Program-made: the position numbers and the translations under genes
From: Saprospirales bacterium GYS_P2D
Lineage (GTDB): Bacteria > Bacteroidota > Bacteroidia > Chitinophagales > Saprospiraceae
Reading direction: 5' to 3'
Assembly: GCA_009833045.1 (NCBI GenBank)
Contig: WUUP01000003.1
Coordinates: forward strand, 382,636 to 446,635
Length of the DNA stretch: 64,000 nucleotides
Notes under the pieces: model-generated
Database searches by the model: none
Seen by the model: the letters and a program-made list of their open reading frames with translations, nothing else
Told to the model about the DNA's origin: nothing
Shown here: positions 9,292-17,975 of the stretch, one piece after another
Layout of the letters: every line of letters begins with the position of its first letter
Position numbering within the stretch: position 1 is the stretch's first letter

Positions 9292-11142
9292 TTACATTCT
9301 GTCTGGCATCTCTACGCCCAATAAGTTCATACTATGTTCTAATACTTTGGCCACATTGTCTGATAGCATGAGTCTGAATGCCTTAGCACTCTCTGACTCC
9401 GCCTTCAGGATACGGACATCGTGATAAAACTTGTGATATTTCTTCGCTAATTCGTAGCTGTAGTTTGCGATTGTACTTGGATCATAGTTTTCGGCAGCCT
9501 TGTTAACTTCCTCTGCGTATAGCATCAGCGACTTGATCAAATCTATCTCAGTAGGATCGAGTGCTGTATAGCCAGCAGTATCTGCGGCCACCTCTCCCTC
9601 GAGTCTACGCTTGACACTTTGTATACGTACATAGGCATTTTGGATATATGGCCCAGTCTGTCCCTGCATGTCTACACTCTCTTCAGGATTGAATATCATC
9701 CGCTTCTTAGGATTGACTTTTAAAATGAAAAACTTCAATGCAGCTAAGCCAATCTTACGATAAATCTCAGCTCTCTCTTCTTGAGTCACTCCTTCGAGCT
9801 CACCACGCTCTTTTGCTGCTTTTTCTACTTCATCGATCACTTCTTTGATGAGGTCATCAGCATCTACCACCTTACCCTCACGAGACTTCATACGACCACT
9901 TGGTAGATCTACCATCCCGTACGACAGATGATACATGCCATCTGCATATGGTGCCTCGAGCACCTTCATGATCTCGAATAATACCTGAAAATGATAGTCC
10001 TGCTCATCAGCTACGACATAGATCATACGCTTAGCAGATACATCTTCGTATCTCTTTTGTGCAGTACCGAGATCCTGAGTCATGTAGACAGATGTACCAT
10101 CGCTCCGTAGTAAGATCTTATGATCCAATCCTTGCTCTGTAAGGTCTATCCAGACACTACCATCTTCTTTTTGATAAAAGCTTTCATCGGCTAATCCCTG
10201 ATCTATGAGATCCTTACCCAATAGGTAGGTGTCTGACTCGTAGTACAAGGTGTCAAACGAGACGCCCAGCGCATCGTATGTCGTATTAAATCCATCATAT
10301 ACCCAGCCATTCATCTGTGACCAAAGCGCCTTGACCTCTGAGTCTCCTGACTCCCAAGCTAAGAGCATATCCTTAGCCTTGCGCCCCAGATCACTATACT
10401 CATTGAAGTAGGTATTTTTATATGCTTTGAAAAAAGCTTCTTTTGTTTGTTCTTCTTTTTTGCCCGATTTGTACACTTCTGTAGCAGCATCTGTGGCCTG
10501 CCATGCTGAGTATTCCTCTTTGAATCGATTTTCAAACTCGATATAATACTTACCAACAAAGTGGTCGCCTTTCACCCCTGTGCTCTCAGGGGTGGCTCCC
10601 GCTCCATACTTCTGCCATGCCAGCATACTTTTGCATATAGCTATACCACGATCATTAATGACCTGAGTCTTGACGACCTCATAGCCGACAGACTCGAGGA
10701 TCTGACTCGTCGACCAGCCCAGCAGTATATTTCGGATGTGGCCTAAATGCAGGGGCTTGTTAGTATTAGGCGAAGAAAACTCGACCAGTACTCGCTCTCC
10801 TTTCGGAGAATCATCTACTACTTTTGTCGCAGCATTTAGTGCTGTTAGTTGACTTTTCCAGAAGCTCGGCTTAAGCTCCAAATTGAGAAAACCTTTGATG
10901 ACATTGTATGAGGCGAGATGATCAGCGCCGATCTCTACAGCCTTAGCTCCGATAGTATCAGCGATCACCTCAGGCTTAGCCCTCAGTGCTCGAGTGAATG
11001 GAAATACCACGAGGGTATAATCTCCGTCAAACTCTTTCTTAGTCTCTTGTAATACCAGCTGATCGAGAGTGACCTCATGATCATACGCCTCTCGTATCGC
11101 ACGCTGTAATACTTCCTTAATCTCCGCCAGTCGATCTACCAT
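9292..11142 (-). CDS. argS: Arginyl-tRNA synthetase
   Basis: Class I synthetase charging tRNA-Arg. The N-terminal additional domain (about residues 1-105) that contacts the tRNA D-loop is followed by the catalytic signature SPNTNKPLHLGH with HLGH at about 132-135, a KMSKS-like MKSREGKV in the middle, and a C-terminal DALR anticodon-binding domain (ANYSYELAKKYHKFYHD). I chose the ATG at 11142; an in-frame TTG at 11157 would add five residues. It is the first gene of argS-glnS-pyrR-pyrB, and the 98 bp before it contain a -7-like element, so this is probably the operon head. Confidence 0.95.
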   Translation of the reverse strand: MVDRLAEIKEVLQRAIREAYDHEVTLDQLVLQETKKEFDGDYTLVVFPFTRALRAKPEVIADTIGAKAVEIGADHLASYNVIKGFLNLELKPSFWKSQLTALNAATKVVDDSPKGERVLVEFSSPNTNKPLHLGHIRNILLGWSTSQILESVGYEVVKTQVINDRGIAICKSMLAWQKYGAGATPESTGVKGDHFVGKYYIEFENRFKEEYSAWQATDAATEVYKSGKKEEQTKEAFFKAYKNTYFNEYSDLGRKAKDMLLAWESGDSEVKALWSQMNGWVYDGFNTTYDALGVSFDTLYYESDTYLLGKDLIDQGLADESFYQKEDGSVWIDLTEQGLDHKILLRSDGTSVYMTQDLGTAQKRYEDVSAKRMIYVVADEQDYHFQVLFEIMKVLEAPYADGMYHLSYGMVDLPSGRMKSREGKVVDADDLIKEVIDEVEKAAKERGELEGVTQEERAEIYRKIGLAALKFFILKVNPKKRMIFNPEESVDMQGQTGPYIQNAYVRIQSVKRRLEGEVAADTAGYTALDPTEIDLIKSLMLYAEEVNKAAENYDPSTIANYSYELAKKYHKFYHDVRILKAESESAKAFRLMLSDNVAKVLEHSMNLLGVEMPDRM

Positions 11143-11168
11143 ATCAATATCTATCAAAAATCGAAGGG

Positions 11169-11176
11169 CAAAGTTA
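11169..11176 (-). promoter_or_regulatory. Candidate Bacteroidota -7 promoter element for argS operon
   Basis: On the minus strand this reads TAACTTTG, which fits TAnnTTTG. It lies 26 bp before the chosen argS ATG in the only gap (rsmD stop to argS start) preceding the four-gene operon. A matching TTG/TTTG -33 element at 17-23 bp is not evident, so the call is tentative. Confidence 0.35.
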
Positions 11177-11240
11177 TGCTTTTATCAAAGAGAATCAGGC
11201 TTACGAGAGCGACAGATTGTAAGAAATATGGATAAAGATG

Positions 11241-11777
11241 CTACCTGAAAAAGCAGAAAATGGTCTGCCCGTAGTTTCTGACCTGCCAAAATCGAGGATG
11301 TTGCTCAAAATTGTGATCAGGATTGTGCTCCAGCACGAATAACCCCTCAGGGGCTAACAGATCGTGCTCAAATACCATATCAGGGATCTCATCGAGCCAC
11401 TTCAGCGGATACGGAGGACCCGCAAAAATATAGTCATACTGACGGGTAGCATTCTTAATAAACTGACGCACATTCTGAGATACGATAGTCATCTGATCGT
11501 CATAGCCGAGATCGGATCTCATACCCGTGACGAACTTTATAGCTCCTCTATATTTATCAACGTAGGTCACATCCTGACAGCCTCTTGAGAGAAACTCCCA
11601 GCAATGATTGCCCGTACCCCCAAAAAGATCGAGCATAATCGTCTCTTCAAAATCTACCTGGTTCATCAGTATGTTGAATAGGCCTTCTTTTGAGATATCA
11701 GTGGTAGGTCTCGTGGGCCAATTCTTCATCGATGGAGTGAATACTCTTCCTTTATGCTCGCCTCCGATTATGCGCAT
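11241..11777 (-). CDS. rsmD: RsmD-like 16S rRNA (guanine966-N2)-methyltransferase with altered motif IV
   Basis: A Rossmann-fold SAM-dependent methyltransferase of RsmD type, which modifies G966 of 16S rRNA during 30S assembly. The SAM-binding motif LDLFGGTGN is at residues 49-57, and the flanking sequence (SRGCQDVTYVDKY) is standard for Bacteroidota RsmD. The catalytic motif IV, normally (D/N)PPY, reads GPPY (residues 120-123, codon GGT at 11418-11420). Loss of the Asp should impair catalysis. One transition from GAT would explain it, so a recent mutation or a base error are both possible. The start overlaps the 3' end of the DUF3822 gene by 10 bp, a neighbourhood conserved in this phylum. 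Confidence 0.88.
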   Translation of the reverse strand: MRIIGGEHKGRVFTPSMKNWPTRPTTDISKEGLFNILMNQVDFEETIMLDLFGGTGNHCWEFLSRGCQDVTYVDKYRGAIKFVTGMRSDLGYDDQMTIVSQNVRQFIKNATRQYDYIFAGPPYPLKWLDEIPDMVFEHDLLAPEGLFVLEHNPDHNFEQHPRFWQVRNYGQTIFCFFR

Positions 11778-12571
11778 TTAGATATATAATATAGTGGGTG
11801 ATAGACATGATCAGCGATAGTCGCTGTAGATATCAACTGAGGCTCAGCGGGAATCATCAGCTCGCCATAGTACTGGCTGAGTAGACTGTACAGACTACCC
11901 GTCTTCTCGACCTCTCCCACTATCTCCACAGGCTGCTGCTCTCTATCCAGTCCGAGTCGCTCAAAAATCAATGACAAATAATACAGTATATCACTGTCAG
12001 TATGGATAGTATACTGATTGGCCAGTATTAGTCGATCTCCTTGGGTGACCAGTATGACCGCCTGATCACCGATTTTGACTACTCGGACAGCCTGCTGAGA
12101 AGTATCGGGCATACTATCTATGCAGGCGTAGACAAAGTGGCTAAGACTGGGTGAAACCAGACTTTCTTGTACTTTCTTGATGACGTCTTTTTCGACCGCA
12201 TAGATCACTCTCAGTTGAAATCTCTCTGAGTAATCATTACGAATCATATGGTGCTCTGCATCCATTAGATCACATACATGACCTAAGAATATGGAGGAGT
12301 GTGATAACTTAAACTCTGACTCTGGCACTATACTAAAAAGAGAATTCATCACGCCCAGTTTGGTCTTGCGTATCTTGACATCACTGACCAGCTGATCCAG
12401 ATCAGTATCCATGAGCTCTGACCAAGACTTCGCATCAGCGAGCTTCAGGTCTCGAGCGTGGTCAAATACGCCAAAAACAAAACTGTCCGCATTGACTAAT
12501 GCGGACAGCTCAAAAGATATATTTTTATTTATCGGCTCTTCTGAGCGATAATTCCAGTTTCTTAATTCCAA
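11768..12571 (-). CDS. DUF3822 family protein
   Basis: A 267-residue cytoplasmic protein of unknown function, assigned to DUF3822 from overall pattern and its position directly before rsmD, a common Bacteroidota arrangement. It has no signal peptide or membrane segment. The sequence alternates beta strands and helices in two similar halves (for example VRVVKIGDQAVILVTQGDRLILANQYTI is cut here into strand-turn-strand units), which fits an actin/ASKHA-like or ribosome-assembly partner, but this is speculative. The start is a TTG at 12571 within the end of the upstream gene (10-bp overlap); no better in-frame ATG exists in the conserved N-terminal part. Overlaps on both sides indicate translational coupling. 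Confidence 0.8.
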   Translation of the reverse strand: MELRNWNYRSEEPINKNISFELSALVNADSFVFGVFDHARDLKLADAKSWSELMDTDLDQLVSDVKIRKTKLGVMNSLFSIVPESEFKLSHSSIFLGHVCDLMDAEHHMIRNDYSERFQLRVIYAVEKDVIKKVQESLVSPSLSHFVYACIDSMPDTSQQAVRVVKIGDQAVILVTQGDRLILANQYTIHTDSDILYYLSLIFERLGLDREQQPVEIVGEVEKTGSLYSLLSQYYGELMIPAEPQLISTATIADHVYHPLYYISKCA

Positions 12572-13146
12572 TTTCCTTCTAAGTTTGGTGATGCCATGCT
12601 ACCGAATCCAATTTTCGCTTCTGGCTCATAGGTATCATCATACTGCTTAAACTTAGCATCAGCATACTGCCCCATGAATACCTTATATCGAGTCATGCAC
12701 TCCATCACAGGTACATTAATACTCTGATAAGTGGTAGTATCCGCTTTCATCTCAAAAGTTTCTTTGTTTTCGCCGTAAGGCACATACTGCAACTGGCCGA
12801 GGTCAATACCCATTGCTCGGATAGAGTCGATAGCTGCTGAGTAAGTGACTTCTTTTTGAAATTTATCCTCATTAGTCGGATCCTCAGGATCAGCGATAAG
12901 CTTAACGAATGGAATACTGTCAGTAGAAAGTACATACTCAAGACTATCAAAAGTAGAAGCAAAATCTCCTTTGATTTCACGATGAAGTTCTTGCATAGAT
13001 CTAATAGTTTGCAACCTTTCTGTTACTGCTCCTTTTCTTTTATCCAATTCCGCTTTGAAAATGATAGGTGTCTGAATACCATTGACTAAGAGATATCCAA
13101 GGCCTCCGATCAAAGCAAGAATCAACAAATTAACTACGTATTTCAT
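12562..13146 (-). CDS. Membrane-anchored protein of unknown function
   Basis: 194 residues with one N-terminal transmembrane helix (VVNLLILALIGGLGYLLVNG) and a periplasmic-type soluble remainder. Residues 25-60 are charged and probably form a coiled coil (LDKRKGAVTERLQTIRSMQ). I do not recognise a named domain; similar single-helix proteins sit before DUF3822 and rsmD in other Bacteroidota, from memory. It is the first gene of the three-gene overlapping operon that ends with rsmD, and it is divergent from tsaD across 184 bp that should hold both promoters. No function can be assigned. Confidence 0.7.
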   Translation of the reverse strand: MKYVVNLLILALIGGLGYLLVNGIQTPIIFKAELDKRKGAVTERLQTIRSMQELHREIKGDFASTFDSLEYVLSTDSIPFVKLIADPEDPTNEDKFQKEVTYSAAIDSIRAMGIDLGQLQYVPYGENKETFEMKADTTTYQSINVPVMECMTRYKVFMGQYADAKFKQYDDTYEPEAKIGFGSMASPNLEGNWN

Positions 13147-13330
13147 TCTATCAGTTATTTAATAATTGTGTTGGCTTCAATAATTTTCAATAAAAATAGG
13201 CGAGTTGGCAGTAAAAGCTAAAAACCTCAAGAAATGAAAAGTTTTCAAGACCTTATTTTGACAATCGCAACGTGCACAATATTAATATTTTTCCAAAATA
13301 TATAACCTTTATCCTCTCAAAAAGATATCA

Positions 13331-14344
13331 TTGATAAATAAATCACCGACAATACTGGCCATAGAATCCTCCTGTGACGATACCTCAGCGGCTATCATCT
13401 CTGGAGGCGAGGTACTCAGCAATCTCATAGCTAATCAAGAAGTACATCGAGAATATGGTGGTGTCGTACCCGAACTCGCCAGTCGAAAACATCAAGAAAA
13501 CATCGTCCCTGTCGTCAACCAAGCGATGGCTGCAGCCAATGTAAGACAAGAAAATCTGGACGCTATTGCGTTCACGCATGGACCTGGGCTATTAGGTAGC
13601 TTATTAGTTGGCTGTAGTTTTACCAAGTCTATGGCTCTGGCGCTCGACATCCCACTCATAGGAGTCAATCATATGGAGGCGCATATTATGGCCCACTTCA
13701 TCGAGGAGCCAAGACCGCCCTACCCTTTTCTGTGCCTGACAGTATCTGGTGGACATACACAGCTCGTGATCGCGAGAGACTCATCAAAGATGGAGGTCAT
13801 CGGGACCACTCGAGACGATGCTGCAGGTGAAGCTTTTGATAAGATCGGCAAATACCTAAATCTGGACTACCCTGCCGGACCGATCATCGATAGGCTCGCT
13901 CAGCAAGGTCAAGCGAAATTTCCCTTTCCCAAAGCGGGAGTAGACATGTTAGAATTTAGCTTCAGTGGTCTAAAGACCTCCGTATTGTACTTCTTAAAGA
14001 AGCAACTCAAAAAAAACGCCTCATTCATCCAAGAAAACCTCAATGATATCTGTGCCTCAGTACAGCACACGATCGTATCCACCCTCATCGAAAAAATCGA
14101 GACAGCCGCAAATATGCACGGCATCACTCATATAGCCATCGCAGGAGGTGTCTCTGCTAACTCTGGCCTACGACAAGCACTATCCGATAAAGCAAAAGAA
14201 AAATCGTGGCAAGTCTATATACCAAAGTTGGAATACTGTACAGACAATGCCGCTATGATCGCCATGGCTGCTCATTATAAATATCTGAATGAAGACTTCG
14301 TGGATCAGACTGTGACTCCTGAGCCGAGGCTGAAGATAGGGTAA
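13331..14344 (+). CDS. tsaD: tRNA N6-adenosine threonylcarbamoyltransferase
   Basis: Transfers the threonylcarbamoyl group from threonylcarbamoyl-AMP to A37 of tRNAs that read ANN codons, working with TsaB and TsaE. It has the ASKHA fold; IESSCDDTSAAI opens the first phosphate-binding region, the iron-binding HMEAH motif is at residues 114-118, and SGGHTQLV and the late AGGVSANSGLR follow. The 337-residue length is normal. The start is a TTG at 13331: no ATG or GTG lies in the conserved N-terminus, and the coding frame begins with the expected few residues before TILAIESSCDD. It converges on mutS2 with only 3 bp between stop codons. Confidence 0.95.
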   Translation: MINKSPTILAIESSCDDTSAAIISGGEVLSNLIANQEVHREYGGVVPELASRKHQENIVPVVNQAMAAANVRQENLDAIAFTHGPGLLGSLLVGCSFTKSMALALDIPLIGVNHMEAHIMAHFIEEPRPPYPFLCLTVSGGHTQLVIARDSSKMEVIGTTRDDAAGEAFDKIGKYLNLDYPAGPIIDRLAQQGQAKFPFPKAGVDMLEFSFSGLKTSVLYFLKKQLKKNASFIQENLNDICASVQHTIVSTLIEKIETAANMHGITHIAIAGGVSANSGLRQALSDKAKEKSWQVYIPKLEYCTDNAAMIAMAAHYKYLNEDFVDQTVTPEPRLKIG

Positions 14345-14347
14345 TTA

Positions 14348-16729
14348 CTACATCTTGATCATAGTCACTCCATCGCCACCCTGCTCATCGGCCGGATGCC
14401 AATAGGACTCGATGTCCTTATATTCTTTTGTTTTACGAATGACTAATTTCCTGAGTGCACCACTGCCTTTACCATGTACTATCTCGAGCGTACGGGCATT
14501 GCTTAGCAAGGCCTTATCAAAAAACTCTTGGAGCGTATCCTCTGCATCTTTGATCTTATAGCCACGGATATCAAGCTTGGGGCTAAAATTATTCTCAAAT
14601 GCTACTCCTTTGATATTGACTCTGATTTTATTAGTCTTCAGGTGAGATCCTGTACGAATAAGATCCTTGAGTGGGACCTGCATTTTCATCATACCAAAAA
14701 GCACTTCCGCTTTTTTACCTTGGATATTGATGACTTCGCCAGACATATCGCTATCGAGCATACGTACGAAATCTCCGACCTCTATAGGCTCGTCACTTGC
14801 TCTGACCTCTCTGACATCTTCTCGGAGGGCAACGATCTGATCCGACTCAGAGCGTCGCTTTTGGGCAGCTTTTTCCTTTAGCTCATAAGCTTTTTCGAGG
14901 TTTTTCTCTTTCTGGAGTTGGTTGATCACTTTTTGCAGTTCGAGATTTTCCTCGTGACTCTTTTGATAGGTGAGCTCTTTTGCTTTTATCTGAAGTTTTT
15001 TACGTTTGACCTGATACTCTTCATTAAGCTTATCATAGGTTTTGATCAGTCGGTCAAGCTTATCCTTTTCATTCGCTATATAGTCGAGCTGCTCTTCGAT
15101 GATGGCCTTTCCCTCTTGTAGATCGATAAGTAAATCTTCTACCTCGTTTTCCTTCTTGCCGACCTTCTTTCGAGCATAGTTGATGATACGATCATCAAGG
15201 CCTATCTTTTTTGCTACTTCAAAAGCATAGGAGCTCCCAGGTTTACCCACTTTGAGGCGATAAGTGGGCTGTAAATTTTCTTTATCAAAAAGCATCGCAC
15301 CATTGACGATACCTTGATTTTTGAATGCGAATACCTTTAATGCGCTGTAGTGAGTAGTGATGATGCCATATACCTTTTTAGCTAAAAGCGCTCTGATGAT
15401 TCCTTCTGCTATAGCACCTCCCAGCTTAGGGTCTGTCCCTGAGCCTATCTCATCGAGTAGCACCAGACTTTTATTCCCTGACTCTTTGACGATCTTATTG
15501 AGATTATTGAGATGAGAGCTGTAGGTACTGAGCCCTTCGTCGATGGACTGTTGATCCCCGATATCGGTGAATATGGAGTCATATAGGCCTATTGTCGATC
15601 GTTCATCCACTGGCGGCAGCACTCCGATATAGGTCAGTAGATGCACCAGTCCGACAGCCTTGAGAGTGACAGACTTACCTCCTGCATTGGGACCACTGAT
15701 TAGCAAGAGTCGATTTTGGCCTCGGATATCCAAGTCAAATGGTACTGTCTCTTGATCTTCTCTATCTTGTAGCTGGAGATAAAGGAGGGGATGGCGGACT
15801 TGATGAAGCGATAGTGTGGCATGCTTGGTGAGTTTGGGCATGACCCCATCTAGACGGACAGACAGCTTAGCCTTAGCTCTATAGACGTCTATCTGTATGA
15901 CCTTTTCTGCGATGCGGTCAATCATATCCCTGTAGCCAACGAGCTCTGCTGATAGATCACGGAGGATACGATATACCTCCGCTCGCTTTTCGCTATCGAG
16001 AGAAAAGAGTTCATTATTGATGCGCATCACTCCCTCTGGCTCTATGAATACAGTCTTGCCCGATGCTGACTCATCATGGATGACCCCAGCTACTTTTCTT
16101 TTATTTTCTACAGGGAGCACGAGTACCCGTCGACCATTACGCCATGACTCGGCATTGTCAGAGAGTACGCTTTCTCCTTTATACTTTGAGACTATTTTAT
16201 TAAATTCTGCATCGAGCTGGCGATTGACACTCTCTTGGCGCTTGATGATCCGTTTGAGCTCTGGCGAAGCATTTTCACGGATATTGCCTTCTGAATCAAA
16301 TACTCGCTGTATTGACTTGATAGGAGCATCTGAGTAGTCGTCTATCACTACTGCAGCATATAGCGTAGGATAGGCTTTCTTCTGATCTTTTTTAAATGAG
16401 TGATAGAAGTCGTGATAGTTAATCAGAACATGAAGCATCTTGACCATGCTATCTGCCTCGAGGACATAACCATCCTTAGTGAGATAAAAGAGTTCTTGAT
16501 CAATGGAGAGATATTCATTCCATACGGGATCATATCCATCGGTGATACGCTGTACATACTCATGCACGATAGATAAGCGCTGATAGATCTCATCTATATC
16601 CAGTACGAATCCCTGCGCATCTATATACTCCTGGCCACTGACACCTCGGCAGTGCCCTTTTAGCAGTTCACGGATTTTGTGGTATTCCAGTTGTTCAATT
16701 GCCTTCTCTGATATCCTAAGTTCTCTCAT
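14348..16729 (-). CDS. mutS2: MutS2 family DNA/RNA-binding ATPase with Smr endonuclease domain
   Basis: MutS2 is an ATPase that in other bacteria suppresses homologous recombination and, in Bacillus, rescues collided ribosomes. The N-terminal MutS core and clamp helices precede the Walker A GPNAGGKS (about 346-353); Walker B (LVLLDEIGSGTDP) and the ST(x)SSH-type signature (STYSSHLNNL) follow. A long charged coiled coil (about 520-620) connects to a KOW-like beta domain and the C-terminal Smr domain, with LDIRGYK and VHGKGSGALR. No mismatch-recognition domain is present, which separates it from MutS. An in-frame GTG one codon upstream gives a second possible start. It is convergent with tsaD. 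Confidence 0.94.
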   Translation of the reverse strand: MRELRISEKAIEQLEYHKIRELLKGHCRGVSGQEYIDAQGFVLDIDEIYQRLSIVHEYVQRITDGYDPVWNEYLSIDQELFYLTKDGYVLEADSMVKMLHVLINYHDFYHSFKKDQKKAYPTLYAAVVIDDYSDAPIKSIQRVFDSEGNIRENASPELKRIIKRQESVNRQLDAEFNKIVSKYKGESVLSDNAESWRNGRRVLVLPVENKRKVAGVIHDESASGKTVFIEPEGVMRINNELFSLDSEKRAEVYRILRDLSAELVGYRDMIDRIAEKVIQIDVYRAKAKLSVRLDGVMPKLTKHATLSLHQVRHPLLYLQLQDREDQETVPFDLDIRGQNRLLLISGPNAGGKSVTLKAVGLVHLLTYIGVLPPVDERSTIGLYDSIFTDIGDQQSIDEGLSTYSSHLNNLNKIVKESGNKSLVLLDEIGSGTDPKLGGAIAEGIIRALLAKKVYGIITTHYSALKVFAFKNQGIVNGAMLFDKENLQPTYRLKVGKPGSSYAFEVAKKIGLDDRIINYARKKVGKKENEVEDLLIDLQEGKAIIEEQLDYIANEKDKLDRLIKTYDKLNEEYQVKRKKLQIKAKELTYQKSHEENLELQKVINQLQKEKNLEKAYELKEKAAQKRRSESDQIVALREDVREVRASDEPIEVGDFVRMLDSDMSGEVINIQGKKAEVLFGMMKMQVPLKDLIRTGSHLKTNKIRVNIKGVAFENNFSPKLDIRGYKIKDAEDTLQEFFDKALLSNARTLEIVHGKGSGALRKLVIRKTKEYKDIESYWHPADEQGGDGVTMIKM

Positions 16730-16883
16730 CACGCATCTTAAAACACCCTAAAGCTAAGAATAGTTGCCTCTGAGGGTGGCTACCGTAGAAAGCTGCAAAG
16801 GTCTGATAAATATTGCCAAATGCAAGCTGTGAAGCTTACCCAATATGGAGGCTTTGCGTATAATTGCCAAAATTTTAGTCATC

Positions 16884-17975
16884 ATGGCGGGTAATACTTT
16901 TGGTCAAGCATTTAAAATCACCACTTTCGGCGAATCTCACGGTCCTGCTGTAGGCGTGATCATCGACGGATGTCCTGCTGGTGTAGAGGTATCACTGGAA
17001 GCGATCCAGCATGAACTCACCCGTAGACGCCCCGGCCAGTCCAAGATCGTCACTCAACGAAAGGAAGAGGATCAAGTAGCTATACAGTCTGGGGTCTTTG
17101 ATGGATTTTCGACAGGGACGCCGATATCGCTGGTCGTCTATAATAAAGACCAAAAAAGCCGTGACTATGACCATATCAAGGACAAATTCAGACCATCGCA
17201 TGCAGACTACACGTACTCTGAGAAATATGGCAATCGTGACTATAGAGGTGGAGGAAGATCCTCAGCCCGTGAGACAATAGCAAGAGTAGCAGCTGGGGCA
17301 ATCGCACAGTCCATGCTGCGACAGGCGGGCATATCTGTGACTTCATGGGTGTCTCAAGTAGGCCCTCTGAAGATCGATGAGTCCAGTCCCAATTTTGACC
17401 TCGACGAAATAGAAAATAATATCGTCCGCTGCCCTGATGCCGTGATGGCAGAGGAAATGATCGACCTGATCAAGTCTGTACGTAAAGACGGTGACACTAT
17501 CGGCGGGAAGATATCAGCGCTCATCACCGGAGTACCCGTAGGACTCGGTCAGCCTGTATTTGATAAGCTCCACGCTGATCTCGGCAAAGCCATGCTCAGT
17601 ATCAATGCAGTCAAAGGATTTGAATATGGATCAGGATTTGACTGTGTAGAGATGAGAGGTAGTGAGCATAATGACCTTTTCGTCATCAAGGATGATCAAG
17701 TCAAAACCACATCCAACTACTCAGGAGGTGTACAGGGTGGTATATCTAATGGTATGCCGATCAACTTTAATGTAGCATTCAAGCCTGTAGCTACTCTCAT
17801 GAAAGATCAAGAGTCAGTCGATAAATTTGGAGAACTCGCCTTAGTCAGTGGCAAAGGTAGACACGATCCTTGTGTCGTACCCAGAGCTGTACCTATCGTA
17901 GATGCTATGGCTGCACTCGTAGTGGCTGATCATCTACTACGTAGTCAGACGGATCGTATGGATTTATTCTTGTAA
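16884..17975 (+). CDS. aroC: Chorismate synthase
   Basis: Converts 5-enolpyruvylshikimate 3-phosphate to chorismate using reduced FMN as catalyst, the last shared step to aromatic amino acids, folate and quinones. The start at 16884 gives the canonical [20 protein letters not shown] opening; an ATG 39 bp upstream would add residues not found in the family. The signatures [12 protein letters not shown], with its Arg and Ser contacts for FMN and phosphate, and the late [18 protein letters not shown] are both intact. The 3' end overlaps the convergent TamB-like gene by 12 bp, so the two transcripts must be antisense at their ends. No neighbouring aro genes are present. Confidence 0.95.
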   Translation: MAGNTFGQAFKITTFGESHGPAVGVIIDGCPAGVEVSLEAIQHELTRRRPGQSKIVTQRKEEDQVAIQSGVFDGFSTGTPISLVVYNKDQKSRDYDHIKDKFRPSHADYTYSEKYGNRDYRGGGRSSARETIARVAAGAIAQSMLRQAGISVTSWVSQVGPLKIDESSPNFDLDEIENNIVRCPDAVMAEEMIDLIKSVRKDGDTIGGKISALITGVPVGLGQPVFDKLHADLGKAMLSINAVKGFEYGSGFDCVEMRGSEHNDLFVIKDDQVKTTSNYSGGVQGGISNGMPINFNVAFKPVATLMKDQESVDKFGELALVSGKGRHDPCVVPRAVPIVDAMAALVVADHLLRSQTDRMDLFL

